Shown: positions 35,160 to 46,593, counted from the first letter of the stretch. The stretch: DNA of 64,000 nt from Moniliella sp. 'wahieum' (GCA_003971905.1 RSEE01000043.1:434001-498000); one strand, 5' to 3'. Numbers and translations: made by a program. The notes: generated by a model from the letters alone, not told the origin.

Positions 35160-36115
35160 GTCTTTGCTCAGTCTCCCCGTCTGGTCTCGTCAGTCAGAAC
35201 TCGTCCCCGGTCCGTTTGCACAACCCAAAAGAGGGGGGAGGCACATACCATACCAAGCTCAGCAGAAAATCTTGAGAACCTTGACCTGTTTGCGGAGGAC
35301 CATCTCGTCTGGTTTCTCTCCCTTGGGCGCGCCTGCGCCCCGGTCTGTAAAAAACGTTTGCCACCGTTGCGCACGCCACCAAGCCAAGACATAGCTTTTG
35401 AGTCGTGCCATTCCGCCTCTGTACCCTTACTATCCCCCTTGCCCGTAGCCTTGCGTGACGTCGTCCCCTCCTTACTCTTGGACTTTGCGTTCTTGCCCGC
35501 CGAGCACGCTCACTTCTTTCTCCTCGGGTTCCGAATCCAGCTCCGAGTCTGGGCGCAGATTATCCTTAGCGATAGGAAGGGCGGGCACATCCTCTTTTCT
35601 CCGGTTCGGATCCTTCCTCCTCGGCACTGGGTCGGTTGGGAAAGGCGATGTGCTGTCGGCGATCGTGGAGCGCTCGTATCCCCATCCTCTTCTGACTCGC
35701 AGGGCACTTGCTCCGGCTCGCTTTCGCCAACAGGCCCCTCTCCTTCCGCAGGGGGCTGCAGCGCTTGCTCCACGATGCGCGTGGTGGTGGCGCGGACAAA
35801 CTCTTTAATGTGGGATCCTTGAGCACCGCGGGCTCCAGATCCAGCCGCTCGAAGCTGGCGCTTCACGTCGCGCAAACTAAAATGCTCCAGCACTGGGTCG
35901 TCAATGCAGGCGGCGCGAATGATGGCCTCATCTCGCGGCCAGCGCAGCATCGGTAGGGTGGGCAGACATGGCCTAGGGTGGTGTGTGGCGGGCGGAGTAG
36001 GGTGGGTAAAGGGGGCTGGGCGAGGTAAGCTGGACAGTAGCGGGGTTGCAACAGTAGTGGGGCAGGTGGTGGCTCGCGCCCTACGTTGGACCACAGCTTT
36101 CGGAGATGAGGACAT
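35160..36115 (-). CDS. Unidentified protein, possible DEK_C-like helical domain
   Basis: Not firmly recognised. ATG 36115 gives MSSSPKAVVQRRARATTCPT; an internal ATG (MLRWPRDEAII) is an alternative start. A helical segment follows: IDDPVLEHFSLRDVKRQLRA with HIKEFVRATTTRIVEQAL, which faintly resembles DEK C-terminal/SWIB-associated folds. Then come a Glu/Ser-rich acidic linker (SELDSEPEEKEVSVL), a basic Lys-rich stretch, and a second ordered block with alternative frames (AWWRAQRWQTFFTDRG, DEMVLRKQVKVLKIF), and after a probable intron QRQAQKIKAQREFQSELADI. The order acidic linker / basic block / coiled coil suggests a nuclear or chromatin protein; function unknown. Confidence 0.42.
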
Positions 36116-36948
36116 GACCAGGACGGCGCGATTGAAACGCGTCGCGTTTTCTAGCAGCAGCAGCAGGGCAGTCTGTCTGTCCCCCTCTCTTTTGGCGATT
36201 AAAAAGGCTGGCGCGTTTTTTGCCAATTGGACATGCGCCCTGGGGTGTGAGAGGCAGCTGACGCACCTATTGCCTTACAACCCAAGTACCAGGGACGCAC
36301 TCAGAGCCACTTCCTTCGCGTCCTGAGCCTGATGACGCGAGGGTACTATACCACCAACATTGCGCCACGATGTCTTTTTGAGCACCAGTAGAGAAACAAG
36401 CTTCGCTACTGATGAGTCTCATTTTTGTGGAGATCGATGGTTCATCACCCACATGTCTACCCATTCATTATTACTATGCACTCGAGCTCCACCTGGCTTG
36501 GAAGGGAATGGTTCGAGCTAGATGCTCTGATGTGTTTGACGGCGCCGTGGTTTACTTCTTATAGCAGCACAAACGTCCCGGTGAATGAGCGAGCTCACTG
36601 TGGTATAGGCACGTTGTTCTTATCTTCGTTTCGGTCTCGTTCGAATGCAAGAGTAAGGAATAGGGAAGCAGGCCTGATAACTTTCATAGAATGAGCGGAT
36701 AAAGGTGGGGACCCGAACTGTTCTCGCCTCTCGTCCCTCCTCCCTTTCGTGCAGGTAAATGAATATTGCGCACTAGCCAGCTGCGAGCCCAATGTAGACA
36801 GCCGTGGTTCCGCTGGTTCCGCTCAATTTTATGTTGCACCGACACCCATCCTTTGGTCTGTCCTGGCCAGCTCCATCCCTTTCATCCCATCCCCTGGTCT
36901 TCTGCCTGCACACTCTGGCCGCTTCCTTTCCCCTGCTGCGCTCGAGCC
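36116..36948. other. Divergent spacer upstream of LAS1
   Basis: 0.8 kb between the unidentified minus-strand gene and LAS1. The last 150 bp before the LAS1 ATG are pyrimidine-rich, as is usual for fungal promoters/5' UTRs. No gene seen. Confidence 0.4.
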
Positions 36949-37877
36949 ATGTCACTGCCCACACGTCCGATCGCTCCCCAGCCCAACAGAATTGTCAGGG
37001 CTCTATCGCAATTTCTTCCTCCTCCCGCGGACGGGAAAGTGGAGGCGTCGAAGAGGTGTCGTCCTCATTCTCCCCCCCCTACCGAAGGCACACTTGGCCA
37101 GGCGCCTACGACCGCGGACCGCCTCGCACCACGCTATGCCGAGGTAGCCACCCTTCTCTCTCGCGGACAGTGCCCCTTTGCCCTGGAAGCCACATCGGGA
37201 CTGACGAGTGCACTTCTGCTTGATGCCGCCGTTTGCACGCCTGCAGAGGTGCGATCTACTCTCCTTACCGCTTCTGCCTCTGGCCCCGTTGCAGCGCCAG
37301 AGCCAAGACCGGAATTGAGGGAGGAGATGAGTGTGCGAATGGCCTATGCGATGGCAGTGGTGCGTTTCGTGAATGGAGTGGTGGACGAGTTCCAAACTTC
37401 CCTCTATGCGTCGTCCATTGCCGTTTTGGCGTCCAAGGCCGGGCTGCCGCTCTGGCTTGTCCAGGTTCGTCATTCGGCCGCCCATCAAAATTGCCCTCCG
37501 CTGACTGTGCTGCGCGAGGCAGGTAGAGGTATGTCGCTCCCCTTTGGTTCTCAATATCGGTAATAGCATTCTGACCTCATACCCCCTAGTCCCTCCGCTG
37601 GCTGCACAACACGTACTGGCTGCCCACCTTTCGCTGGGCTCAGCCCAACCACCGAGTGGGAGTATGCCCTTTGCTCCACTTCATGCGTTGGGAGAGATGC
37701 ACGCCCGTGCAGGCTTGCTGGCAGCCCAAGACGCCCACCCTTCCGGCGCGGGACCGGGGTTGCCCCCTGCTCTTCCCCGCGGCTGGTCGGCCCCACTTTT
37801 CTTCGCCCCTGCTCCGCTTGGCGTCTGTTTTACCCGACCGGAATGACAGTATCTTCCTACAGGGGTGGATGTGGTAG
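36949..37877 (+). CDS. LAS1: LAS1 pre-rRNA ITS2 endonuclease
   Basis: HEPN-type endoribonuclease that cleaves ITS2 during 60S ribosome maturation together with Grc3. ATG 36949 gives MSLPTRPIAPQPN. After LEATSGLTSALLLDAAV comes the conserved core: VRMAYAMAVVRFVNGVVDEF, YASSIAVLASKAGLPLWLVQ, then the catalytic HEPN motif RHSAAHQNCPPL (R and second H conserved; the usual RHxxxHE has Gln in place of Glu) and LRWLHNTYW. A 61-nt intron (37529-37589) lies just after the catalytic motif, with one base out of frame at the junction. The C-terminal part is short for Las1. The last frame stops at 37877, overlapping the minus-strand ATG16 end. Confidence 0.85.
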
Positions 37878-38624
37878 ATCGAGTCGTAGCCTAGGCTGTG
37901 GGCTCCTCCACTTCCGAGGGGGAGGGGGCATAGCTGCGTGTTCGGGGGCCTCGGACTTGCGGCGCTCGACCTCGGCGAGGTAAATATTGGCGTCGTTCAT
38001 ACGATGCGCCTCTTCGTTCTTGGCATCGAGCCATCTTTGGAGGAGCTGCGCATTGTCCCGGCTCAGCTCATCGTTGCGCGTTTCGACCTGGCCGAGCTCG
38101 AGACTGAGTGTGTTGAGTTCATCCTGCAGCATCTCCACCGTCGCATCCTTCTCACGCAACGCATCGCGCTGATCTTTGCTCTGCCGTTGCAGCCGGCCGC
38201 GCTCTTCCGTTAACACACGTACTTGGCCCTCTAACCCCTTGGCTTCCTCCTCCTGCGTACGCAACGTCTCGTTCAATTCGAGCAGCCGCTGTGCATTGAG
38301 CGACTGGGTCTTATACTGGGCCCCGAGCTCGTCGCGTACCGTGCCCAGCTGGGCCTCCAATGACTTGACATAGGCTTCTTGCACCGCATTGCCGCCCTGA
38401 CCTCCGCCGGCCGAGGCAGCAAGGAGAGAGGTGTTGCGGTCCTTGAGCGCGGCCGCGTGGGCGGCCAGCGCCTGGTACCGCCCAATAAATTCGTCGTATG
38501 CACGCTCCTGCGCATCGCGCGCCACAACACGTATCCGCAGCGTCTCTTGCCACGGAAGAAGCGGGACGCTGCTCAGCGCACTGGTCGCGGGTGCATGCCC
38601 ACCGTACACTGCGGGGTGTGCCAT
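37857..38624 (-). CDS. ATG16: ATG16, autophagy coiled-coil protein
   Basis: Partner of the Atg12-Atg5 conjugate, which directs Atg8 lipidation to the phagophore. ATG 38624. The N-terminal Atg5-binding helix is visible (LPWQETLRIRVVARDAQERA, YDEFIGRYQ), followed by a long uninterrupted coiled coil (LEAQLGTVRDELGAQYKTQS, EKDATVEMLQDELNTLSLEL, RNDELSRDNAQLLQRWLDAK, EEAHRMNDANIYL). There is no WD40 domain, as is normal for fungi. Length is about 250 aa. As assembled the frame runs to 37857, but the frame with SEVEEPTA would stop at 37891, so one C in the run near 37920 is probably miscounted. Tail-to-tail with LAS1. Confidence 0.9.
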   Translation of the reverse strand: MAHPAVYGGHAPATSALSSVPLLPWQETLRIRVVARDAQERAYDEFIGRYQALAAHAAALKDRNTSLLAASAGGGQGGNAVQEAYVKSLEAQLGTVRDELGAQYKTQSLNAQRLLELNETLRTQEEEAKGLEGQVRVLTEERGRLQRQSKDQRDALREKDATVEMLQDELNTLSLELGQVETRNDELSRDNAQLLQRWLDAKNEEAHRMNDANIYLAEVERRKSEAPEHAAMPPPPRKWRSPQPRLRLDLPHPPL

Positions 38625-39450
38625 GTTCGGCTGGAGGGGGGGGGGTGAGCGGCTGCTGTGCCACGGGGGGGGAGGGGGGGACGTACGAGGTGCACGTGGA
38701 TGATCCGCAGGGGGCGCAGTGCTGGCTTGCCGAGCGCGCGGGAGGGCAGGTGGCAGGTGGGGCGACAGGCGGGGCGGCGGCCGTGGTGGTTACGCCGCCA
38801 GGCCCAATCGCCCAATCCAATCAGCTCCTGCCTGGGCGGAGCGCAGGCAGCCCAGCCAACCCTAGTGCTCTCCGCCCCAGCTGCGCGGGTGCCAGCCGAG
38901 CGGAACCAGCGGAATGGGGCGCGGGGGCTCAGCCACGCGCTGGCCCTGCTGCTCGCCGCCCGTGGCTGCGGGGATGGCGGTGGATGCGCAACGCGGGGGG
39001 GCCACGCAGCGCCACCCGCAGAGGTGACCGTCGCGGGGCACACGACGCTGGCGACGCGAATGCAGCAAGCGTCCTGTCGGCCCGTCCACAGCACCGACGC
39101 TCGACGCTCGACGCTCGACACGCGACACTCGACGCTCGACACGGCTGTAGCCGTCTTAATTGGGCTGCCTTGGCCGCAGCCAGTCACGCGCCACGAGGCA
39201 GCTGACCTCAGCACTCGTCTTTCGCTTAGAAATGGCACGAGGCAGGGCGGGAGCGTGCTGGCGGCGGAACCAGCGCGCAGACTGGTGCAGTGCGCTCCGG
39301 GGCGGGGGGTTGGCCAGTGGTGGCCTTGGGTGCTAGCTTTCTTCGGACGCTGGGAGGGGCCGCCTCGATTGGCCAAGCCAAGCTGGCCGTGCGTTTGGCT
39401 GCTCGGCTGCGTCCTCTCCCTCGCCCCTCCCTCCCCCTCCCCCCCCCGAC
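38625..39450. promoter_or_regulatory. Divergent promoter of ATG16 and QCR2
   Basis: 0.8-kb head-to-head spacer, very GC-rich on the ATG16 side and pyrimidine-rich in the last 60 bp before QCR2. Contains the longest seven-base array of the window (39095-39143). Confidence 0.5.
39095..39143. repeat. Period-7 array, unit CGACGCT, seven units
   Basis: Seven consecutive in-phase heptamers: CGACGCT x3, CGACACG, CGACACT, CGACGCT, CGACACG. It lies about 310 bp upstream of the QCR2 ATG. Confidence 0.95.
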
Positions 39451-40715
39451 ATGCTCCTGCGCGCCCCCCTCGCGCCCCTGCGTGCGGCCACACGCGCCTT
39501 CTCCACCGCCTCGTCCGGCCTGGTGCCCCTGGCCAGCCTCAACGATGGCCGTGCCGCTGCCAGTGTCACCGTCGCCATCAAGGCTGGCCCGCGCTACGCC
39601 CCTCCCGGTGCCGCGGCCGCACTCAAGCACTGGCTCTTCCAGGCCAACGCCCCGCCGCTCCGCACTCTCTACCATCCGCGAGGCCGAGCTGCGTGGCGGT
39701 GTGCTCAGCACGTCCATCACCAAGGACGCCGTTCTGCTTCATGCCGGTTTCCTGCCCGAAGACCGGGACTTTTTCCTGGCTCTGCTCGGCGACGCGCTTT
39801 CGAGCCCCAAGCTCTACTCGTGGGAGTTCACCGAGCACGTCTTGCCCGCTCTCGTAGCTGAGGCCGAGGCCGCACAGCACGATGCTCCCCTAGCCGCGTT
39901 GGAAGCGTTGACGGCAACTGCGTACCATGGCAAGGGCCCCGGTGCTTCGCTGTTTGCTTCCCCCGCCTCCCCTATTTCTGCTGACTCGGCTGCCGAGTAC
40001 ATCCCGCGCGTCCTAACCGCCGACAATGTCTCTGTTGCCGCGGGGGTCTCGAGGTGAGCGAGCTTGCCGAGCTGGTGGGTACCAACTTCCACTTGGCCCA
40101 GGGGAGCAAAGTCACCCCCCCGAGGCGACGTACTTTGGTGGGGAGGCCCGGATCCCTCTTGCCTCGCATGGCCCGCAGGAGTTCCTGTTGGCGTTTGATG
40201 CAGGCAAGCTGGCTGGCACGCCGGAACTGGCAGTCCTGGGCCACCTTCTGGGTGGCAAGACCCACATCAAGTGGTCCAAGGGCCAGTCGCTGTTGAGCAA
40301 AGTGGCCGACGAGGTGGGGGGGCCAAGGCGACGCCGTTGAACTTGTCGTTTGAGAAGGCGGGTCTGTTTGGTGTGCGGGTGACCACGCCCGATGCGACCT
40401 CGGCGCCGATTGCGGCGCAACTGGCGTACAATGCGCTCAAGGATCTGCCCAGACTGCGCCAGAGGACAAGGTCAAGGTGGCCGTCGCGCAGGCCAAGTTT
40501 GCCCTGGCCCCACTTTGAGGGCCATGGCGCATCCGAGTTTGCCGCCACCCAACTGGCGAGGAGGCGACGTGACGGCGCTGGATGCGCACTTGGCTGCGCT
40601 CGAGGTGTCGCCTTCGGCCGTGTCAAGTGCAGCGGCGACGCTGTTGAGCTCCAAACCTACCTCGGCGGCGGTGGGCGATGTGTACAAGCTTCCATACGCC
40701 GCGGACCTGCAGTAA
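39451..40715 (+). CDS. QCR2: Cytochrome bc1 complex core subunit 2 (QCR2)
   Basis: Mitochondrial inner-membrane complex III core protein, related to M16 processing peptidases but without a catalytic role here. ATG 39451 opens an Arg/Ala/Ser-rich mitochondrial presequence (MLLRAPLAPLRAATRAFSTA), then LASLNDGRAAASVTVAIKAG, STIREAELRGGVLSTSITKD, PKLYSWEFTEHVLPALVAE, LTATAYHGKGPGASLFA, VGTNFHLAQGSKVTP, YFGGEARIP, LGHLLGGKTHIKWSKGQSLL and FEKAGLFGVRVTTPDATSAP; it ends TSAAVGDVYKLPYAADLQ at TAA 40713-40715. No HxxEH zinc motif, as expected for QCR2. Frameshifts near 39650, 40050, 40320 and 40460. No intron seen. Confidence 0.95.
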
Positions 40716-41367
40716 CCAAAACGCCCTCATGCCTTCCCGGCCTCATCCCAATCAATGACATGCGACACACGCCCCAGCTGCCAGTGCGGCGTCGCCGTAG
40801 CCTGTCGGACGTGTCTATACCACGCCTCGTGTCTGCCCAATGCGCCAGGCAGCTGATATAATCGCCGAGGTAATGGTGGGGAGGGGGGGGGTGGCGAGGG
40901 ATCTACGCTGGTCCACCACGTGTTGGATGACGCTGACGGCTGCTGTTCCCTAATCACATGCATTGTGAGTGTACTACTTGAAGCTTGAAGCTCGAAGTCC
41001 ATACGCTGATTGGGCTTTGTGCGTCAAATAGTCGGGGCTGCGCACCCGTAATCGGAGACGGGCTCAGGATGGCGACCCAGCCTGAGCAGTCCCACGCCTG
41101 CGAACGAAGCTCGATACGTGGCTGGGCCAATGGCACCATCCTCTCCGCACTGCGGCCTAGACGGGCGCCCCCGCCCCCACCGCCGTTCCTTGACAGAGTG
41201 TGGGGGCAGGGGCCGAACTACATGGATGGAAAGGGGAAAGCGTGGCTAAGGGGAATACATTGGTCAACAGGACAGAAGGAAGCGAATTTCGGCAGACTGG
41301 ATCCAACACCTCCCGCTCTTGCACAAGAGCAGTCCAGTCATGTTCGATCATCACAGGGGCCATAAGG
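40716..41367. other. Convergent spacer between QCR2 and LARP gene
   Basis: Shared 3' region. Contains a three-unit heptamer array at 40977-40997, the clearest case in this family located downstream of two genes rather than in a promoter. Confidence 0.45.
40977..40997. repeat. Period-7 array, unit CTTGAAG
   Basis: CTTGAAG, CTTGAAG, CTCGAAG in exact phase. Confidence 0.9.
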
Positions 41368-43638
41368 TTAGAATAGCCATAAAGCTGACAGGGGACGCGC
41401 ATCTGGCAAGATACCGGTTAGGATGCTTCCAACGCGTCGGGCGGCAAACTGGTAGTAGGTGGATACCAGTGGGGATGGGAGGCGTGGGGGAGAGCTCTGG
41501 TTGGGGCAGAGAAGTTGTTGGTGGGTCCAGGAGAGCGGTAACAACCAAGCGGCCCAATCGGGTTTTTTCCGCACCAGCGTACCGAGGGGATGGATTTCGA
41601 GCCCTTGGATGCCTGGAGGGGAGAGCGCGACCCGGCTCCAGAGGTGCGAGTCTGGAAGCCCGAGAGATGCGTCCACGAAACGCGCAGATCCTTACAGCGG
41701 TTGAAGCTCGCCACGGTGGCTAGAGGAACCAGCCTTGGGCATCCATACAGGTGCGCAGGAACGTGTCGCCCTTGAGGTTGGAGGAGGAAAGTAAAATTCG
41801 ATCGGGATACGAGTTGGCGCAACGTCGACTCGGCCTCCCAGACGTTGGGGGCGATGCAGAGGGAGGGGAGAAGGCCGGAGACCAGCTTGCTTGGCCTGTT
41901 CTATCGAGATAGGGATCAGCGTTGTCTCGCCCGTCTCGGTCATTGTCGGCAGATAGAGCACGGGCGCATCGCCGTAACCCAGTGTTGCAAAGGACGCATT
42001 CGGAAGTAGCATATAAGGGAGAAGTGCATGAGCCTGGGCCTGGACCTGCGCTTGAGCTTGGGCCTGGGCCTGGGCCAGAGCTAGAGCCTGGTTGGCCTGG
42101 GCCTGGACTTGACCTGGAATATGAGCCGGAGTTGTCGTAGGGGCGGAAGATTGAGATGGAAGCGAAGGTGTGGTCCCAGCCAACCGGAGACCTTCTTCGA
42201 CCGTCTTCGCTGGCATGTCCTTTGTCAAGACAGACGGATCGTCGCCACCGTAATGGGAACCATAGTCCATGTCATAGCATGGGATGGGGTAACAGTAGGG
42301 AAGCGACAAGGACGCAGCCGAATAGGGGTAATTTAAGTTCTTTTTCGACGAGCGTGGGGGATTGTGCCCCAACCCTCTCCCCTCGTGTTGCGATACCTGC
42401 CTCGCCCGTGGCCTCTTCGGGGCGGATCCATTTCCGGGGCAGAGATGGAGACGGGCTTGGCTTTGGCTTTAGTCAGATCCTCCGGACCCAACTCTGGCAC
42501 TCGCAGAGGATCCTCTTGGCGGGGGAAGCTGGGTAGGCGTTGAGGCGCTATCCTCAGCAGCGGGTATTGGTGGGACTCGGGGGGAACAGTTCCGGCTCCA
42601 AGTCGCCGAGAGAGGGCATATTGACCCCTCCATTTAAGAGACGGATGTTGCGGAGCCACGCATACTCTTCCCACCTGCGTGAGGCTGAGGGTGCCGCTTC
42701 TCAGCGCGACGGACAAAGTCCCATTGGGGCTGGTGGAAGAGGTTGCATTCCGAGCCTGACTTTCGCTCTGCGTCTTGTGCGTCTCATTTTCCTTGTCTTT
42801 GCCAGTTCGGGGGCTGATGCGGGTACATCGTCGCCCGCCCTGGTCTCAGACACGCGGACCTTTTCATCTTTTCGACGTCCTTGCGCTCTTGTTCTTTGGC
42901 CTCGGCTTGCCTCCGCTCATCAGCTTGTTGCTTACGTACCTCCCACACATTCACGGGGGGAGGTTTAGACCGCGGGGAGAGGGGGGAGGGGGGGCGAGCT
43001 TGCCGTGCCCGTGGCGGAGTGCCATTGGCGGAGGTGCCATTGGTGCGCCACGCGGGCACACAAGGCGTGCCTGCGCCCCAAGGACGAGCTGGACATAGGA
43101 GGGGGATCTATCGGCGCAGGTACGGGCGCAGATTGTGGGTCCTGGTGATTAGAGGGGAGGGTGGATCTAGAAGCTTGTTTCCCGGCGGACTAATCAAGGT
43201 CGGGGTGGAGGAAGTGCGGGAAGGCGAAGAACGATGGGCCTGGGAGTAGGACACGCTCGCTGCCCATGAGGCAGCGCGGTCGATGGCGCGAGACTGGGAG
43301 GGAGGTACTGAGACCAAAAGCTGGGAATTCCTCTTGGGATGGCGATAGGGCCGCGTTGGTGAGGGATGAGCGAGGACTGCGTTCAGGAGTGGTCGGGGCG
43401 TCAGGGGCGGGTGTTTTCCCGTGACGGCAGGCGCTGCGGTAGGAGGGGAGCTGGGGCTGGAGCTGGTGCTAGAGCGGGTGCTGGTGCTGGTGCTGGTGTT
43501 GGTGGTGGAGCTGGCGGCGCGAGTACTGGTGCTGGTGCTGGTACTGCGGCTGGCACTGGCACTGGGCGCGGCGCGGCGAAGATGCTCGGCGAAGGAGAGG
43601 TGGGGCTTGCCCGTGGCGCTGTCCCATGCGGTGGTCAT
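41368..43638 (-). CDS. La-motif RNA-binding protein (LARP1/SRO9-like)
   Basis: Cytoplasmic RNA-binding protein of the La-related family, inferred from a C-terminal La motif. ATG 43638 gives MTTAWDSATGKPHLSFAEHL and a Ser/Thr-dense low-complexity stretch. Near 42900-43000 is a LARP-type segment PPVNVWEVRKQQADERRQAE; then an Arg/Gly patch (RRGHGRGRYRNTRGEG), a Gln/Ala repeat (about 42030-42115), and the La motif: PIEFYF, SSNLKGDTFLRTCMDAQGWF, LATVASFNRCKDLR, ending with LEIHPLGTLVRKKPDWAAWL near 41540. The La motif is readable only across two frame changes near 41730-41800. The exact C-terminus is uncertain (stop 41368 in the last frame). Confidence 0.8.
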
Positions 43639-46593
43639 GGTGGCCAGGAGACGCGGCGAGGCAGGGGCAAACGCGGGGGCAAACGCGGGGGCAGCCGGTG
43701 GGGGGGGGAACGCTGGCCAGACGCTGAGGTGGGCGTCCAAGTCGCCTGCACCACCCGCCCCGCCACCACCACAGCGCACCAGCCGTGTCCCACGCGGAGG
43801 AACACCGGCCGCAACCCTAGTCCTCGCTTCCCGCTCCGAGCCGCACGGGAAATCGGACCGATTGGTCAGTAAGCTTCAAGTACTTACTGATTAATGATTA
43901 TCGATTGCCGATTACATGTCACACCGATTGGCCGCACGGCGCCCGTCTCGCTGTCCGTCGCGCCCCGCCCCCCGCCACGCGCCGCGTCCTCGGCAGCGGG
44001 TGCGCGCTTGTTTCCAGCGTGGAGCTTCGTTCAAGCCGCCGACACAGCCAGCAGGGTGGCGCCAGCACGGCCATGTGCTCTGGCCGTGCTCTGGCAGGCT
44101 CTGGCCAGCAGCTGGGCTACTCAAACCATATGCAGCCCGCCAGAGGTAGACAGACGACAACAGACACAATGGGTGTGGAGCAGAGATAAGGATCACATCC
44201 GGTTCTCAGCCTGATGAGAACGGTAGCAGATGAACGGCAGCTGCCTTTTCCTGCTCCTGCTCCGTTCCCTTCCCTACACTTGCCGTGCATCAACATGTGG
44301 TGACCAAATCTACATTGACGCCATGTATAGCGATAGAATGACAAGGGTCGTTATCTTACGTTTGAAAACACAATAGCAACCGGCGATGAAAAACAATAAT
44401 ATGGGCTCTCCACTGCAGACTATACGACGACAAAACTTACTATAGGTATCCCTCTTGGTCTTTTCCGCCTTGAGGGGGCACAACCGCACCCTCGATTGCC
44501 ATACCGGAGTTATTGGTTCGGTTCAGCAGCGTTGCAGCAACACGATCCGAAAAAGCGGAAGTGCATATGAGTACCGTGAGTGTCGGGGGTTGTGGCGCCG
44601 TGGACTTGACACTAACAACACTCTGGCTGGTGTCGTGGGTATCAGACCAGACGATGCTATTGAGTGGAGCGAAGAGGCTGGGCGGGGTCACGACAAGAAA
44701 ACAGGAAAGGGTGGCCGCGCCCGCGCGCGGGCTTCCTGCTGCGCCACAGTCCGTCACAAAACATTGGTCGAACATTTCTGCTATTCTAGCCCATTTTGTA
44801 CGCGGCATTCGCGTGGAGTTCTTCCCTTTTGATCTCTCTATCCTTCCTCACTCCGCTGGCCTAAGGCAGCCTGAGGCCCTTGACCACCTTCACCATTCTA
44901 CTGGCTGCATCCTTTTCTGGGCACCTACCGGTCATTATCGACATGCAGCTGAGCGTTGTCAACAAGTGGACAGAAGCAAAATTCATGCATTTCAAATGTA
45001 CCGTGGCGATGGGTCAGAGCAACCTAGCCAACGGCTGCTCTGAACAGTCTGCCCGGAGCCAGGACGTGTCCGTCCTTTCGTTTGGCCCCACTTTCCCGGC
45101 CACTCCCCCGATAGGAGCATAGGGGAAGACTTCTACTGGGGGCCATCAAATTCCGTTTATTCAATCCCCAAATGGAACCGCACCAGCGCCGACACGGTTC
45201 TTCTCTTCCGACGGCCGCAGCCCCCTACGCAGCATCACCGATGCGCCTCAACCTGCTCATTGGGGGTCTGAAGGTGAAGCTCCACCAAAGGGGAATACTG
45301 CACGATCCCGTCCCTTGTTCAGACTTGGCTGACATCTTGACGTTGGATAATGTGGATTGATGTGGCTAGTGTGTTGGTAGGTGGTGGTGACGACCAGGCG
45401 ATGCGAAGCACGTCCTGGCAAAGAGGGTCAGTTTTGGCCCTGGTGGAGGCAGTCGGTACAAGCCTGTTGTGGATGACAGGCGGAAGCGGGGCTGTACAGT
45501 GGCTGTTCCGCTAGCCATAATAAATTCCTTCAATCCAGGCACCACTTTCCCAGAGTGCTACTCGGGAGGCCCATGCGCAGCACCTCTCTCACAACAGCGA
45601 CGACAGACAATATGCTAGGACGACTGTACGTCGTGTGTACCTGACAACAGATGATGATTTTCATCCATAATCAAGCAGGTCAAAACGTTAATGAGGAGGC
45701 CAAATGGCCTCAACATCCTGAACTTGCAATAGGCTCAGAACGTTATTGTCCCCTCCTTCAGTCCTTGCCCGACCAGGCAACAGACTGTGAGCTCTATAAA
45801 TCGTTTGACGCTATACACCGCTGTGCGGCCCTCTGGGGGGGGGGCAGAGAAGTGATGAGTGATATATGGTAGGCCCACATGGATCTCTACTGTACTCTCA
45901 AGTGTGGGCATGTTGACGATGGATATGGCTTCCATGCCCGAGTATCGGGTTTACATGTTACCGGTACCGACCACCGGTCCCTGCTGATCTAACCTGCTTC
46001 AGACCACCCATCGCACGCGGGGGGGCATTGCAAGAGGCCGTTCGCATCACACACGACGGCTGGAGAGGCACGAAATTATGCCAAGACGGCCAAGGAGTGG
46101 AAGGATTTTCAACGCTTGCAGGATTCACTCCCCCCGTGCCTGCCCCGTTTGTCGGCTGCAATTATAATAACGTGTGATGCGTGGCGATTCTCCCGCATTC
46201 CCTTGGTGGTGCTTCTCTATATTAATCGCAACTAGAGAGAGGGCACGGATCCGATCCCTACGGCCACGGCTCCAATCATTAATCACGTCGCCCTTTCTTC
46301 CACAGACATACCATAAGGACTAAGCAGGCCAGCAACTGGTAGATGGTAACCTTGTCCTAATATAGAAGCTATGTAAACCTCTCTGACCTCTCAGAGAGTC
46401 TTTAAAGGAATGGTCCTCTTTCTTCTCCTATCTCGCTGTCCTTTATCCCCCCCCTCCCGCGAGCACCCCCCTCTCCCTCATACCGCACTTCTCGGGCTGG
46501 TCCCATCTCCCCCCACCTCCCTTCGGCCTGGTGCTATCCTTCTACACATTTTAATCACCGGCTGGTTCCGGACCCAACACTCAAAGAATCACC
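43639..46593. other. 3-kb intergenic region, no recognised gene
   Basis: Upstream of LARP (-) and GH5 (+). Small ORFs here (for example 44440-44808 on the minus strand and 45172-45360 on the plus strand) show no motif. A GATTNNN heptamer array is at 43889-43916. The 200 bp before the GH5 ATG are pyrimidine-rich. Confidence 0.45.
43889..43916. repeat. Period-7 array, unit GATTNNN
   Basis: GATTAAT, GATTATC, GATTGCC, GATTACA: the first four bases are constant and the last three vary. About 250 bp upstream of the LARP ATG. Confidence 0.8.

Noticed and set aside
44440-44808. 122-codon minus-strand frame in the LARP-GH5 spacer
   Set aside because: No domain, no conserved pattern, and the plus strand has an equally long frame at the same place; not convincing as a gene.
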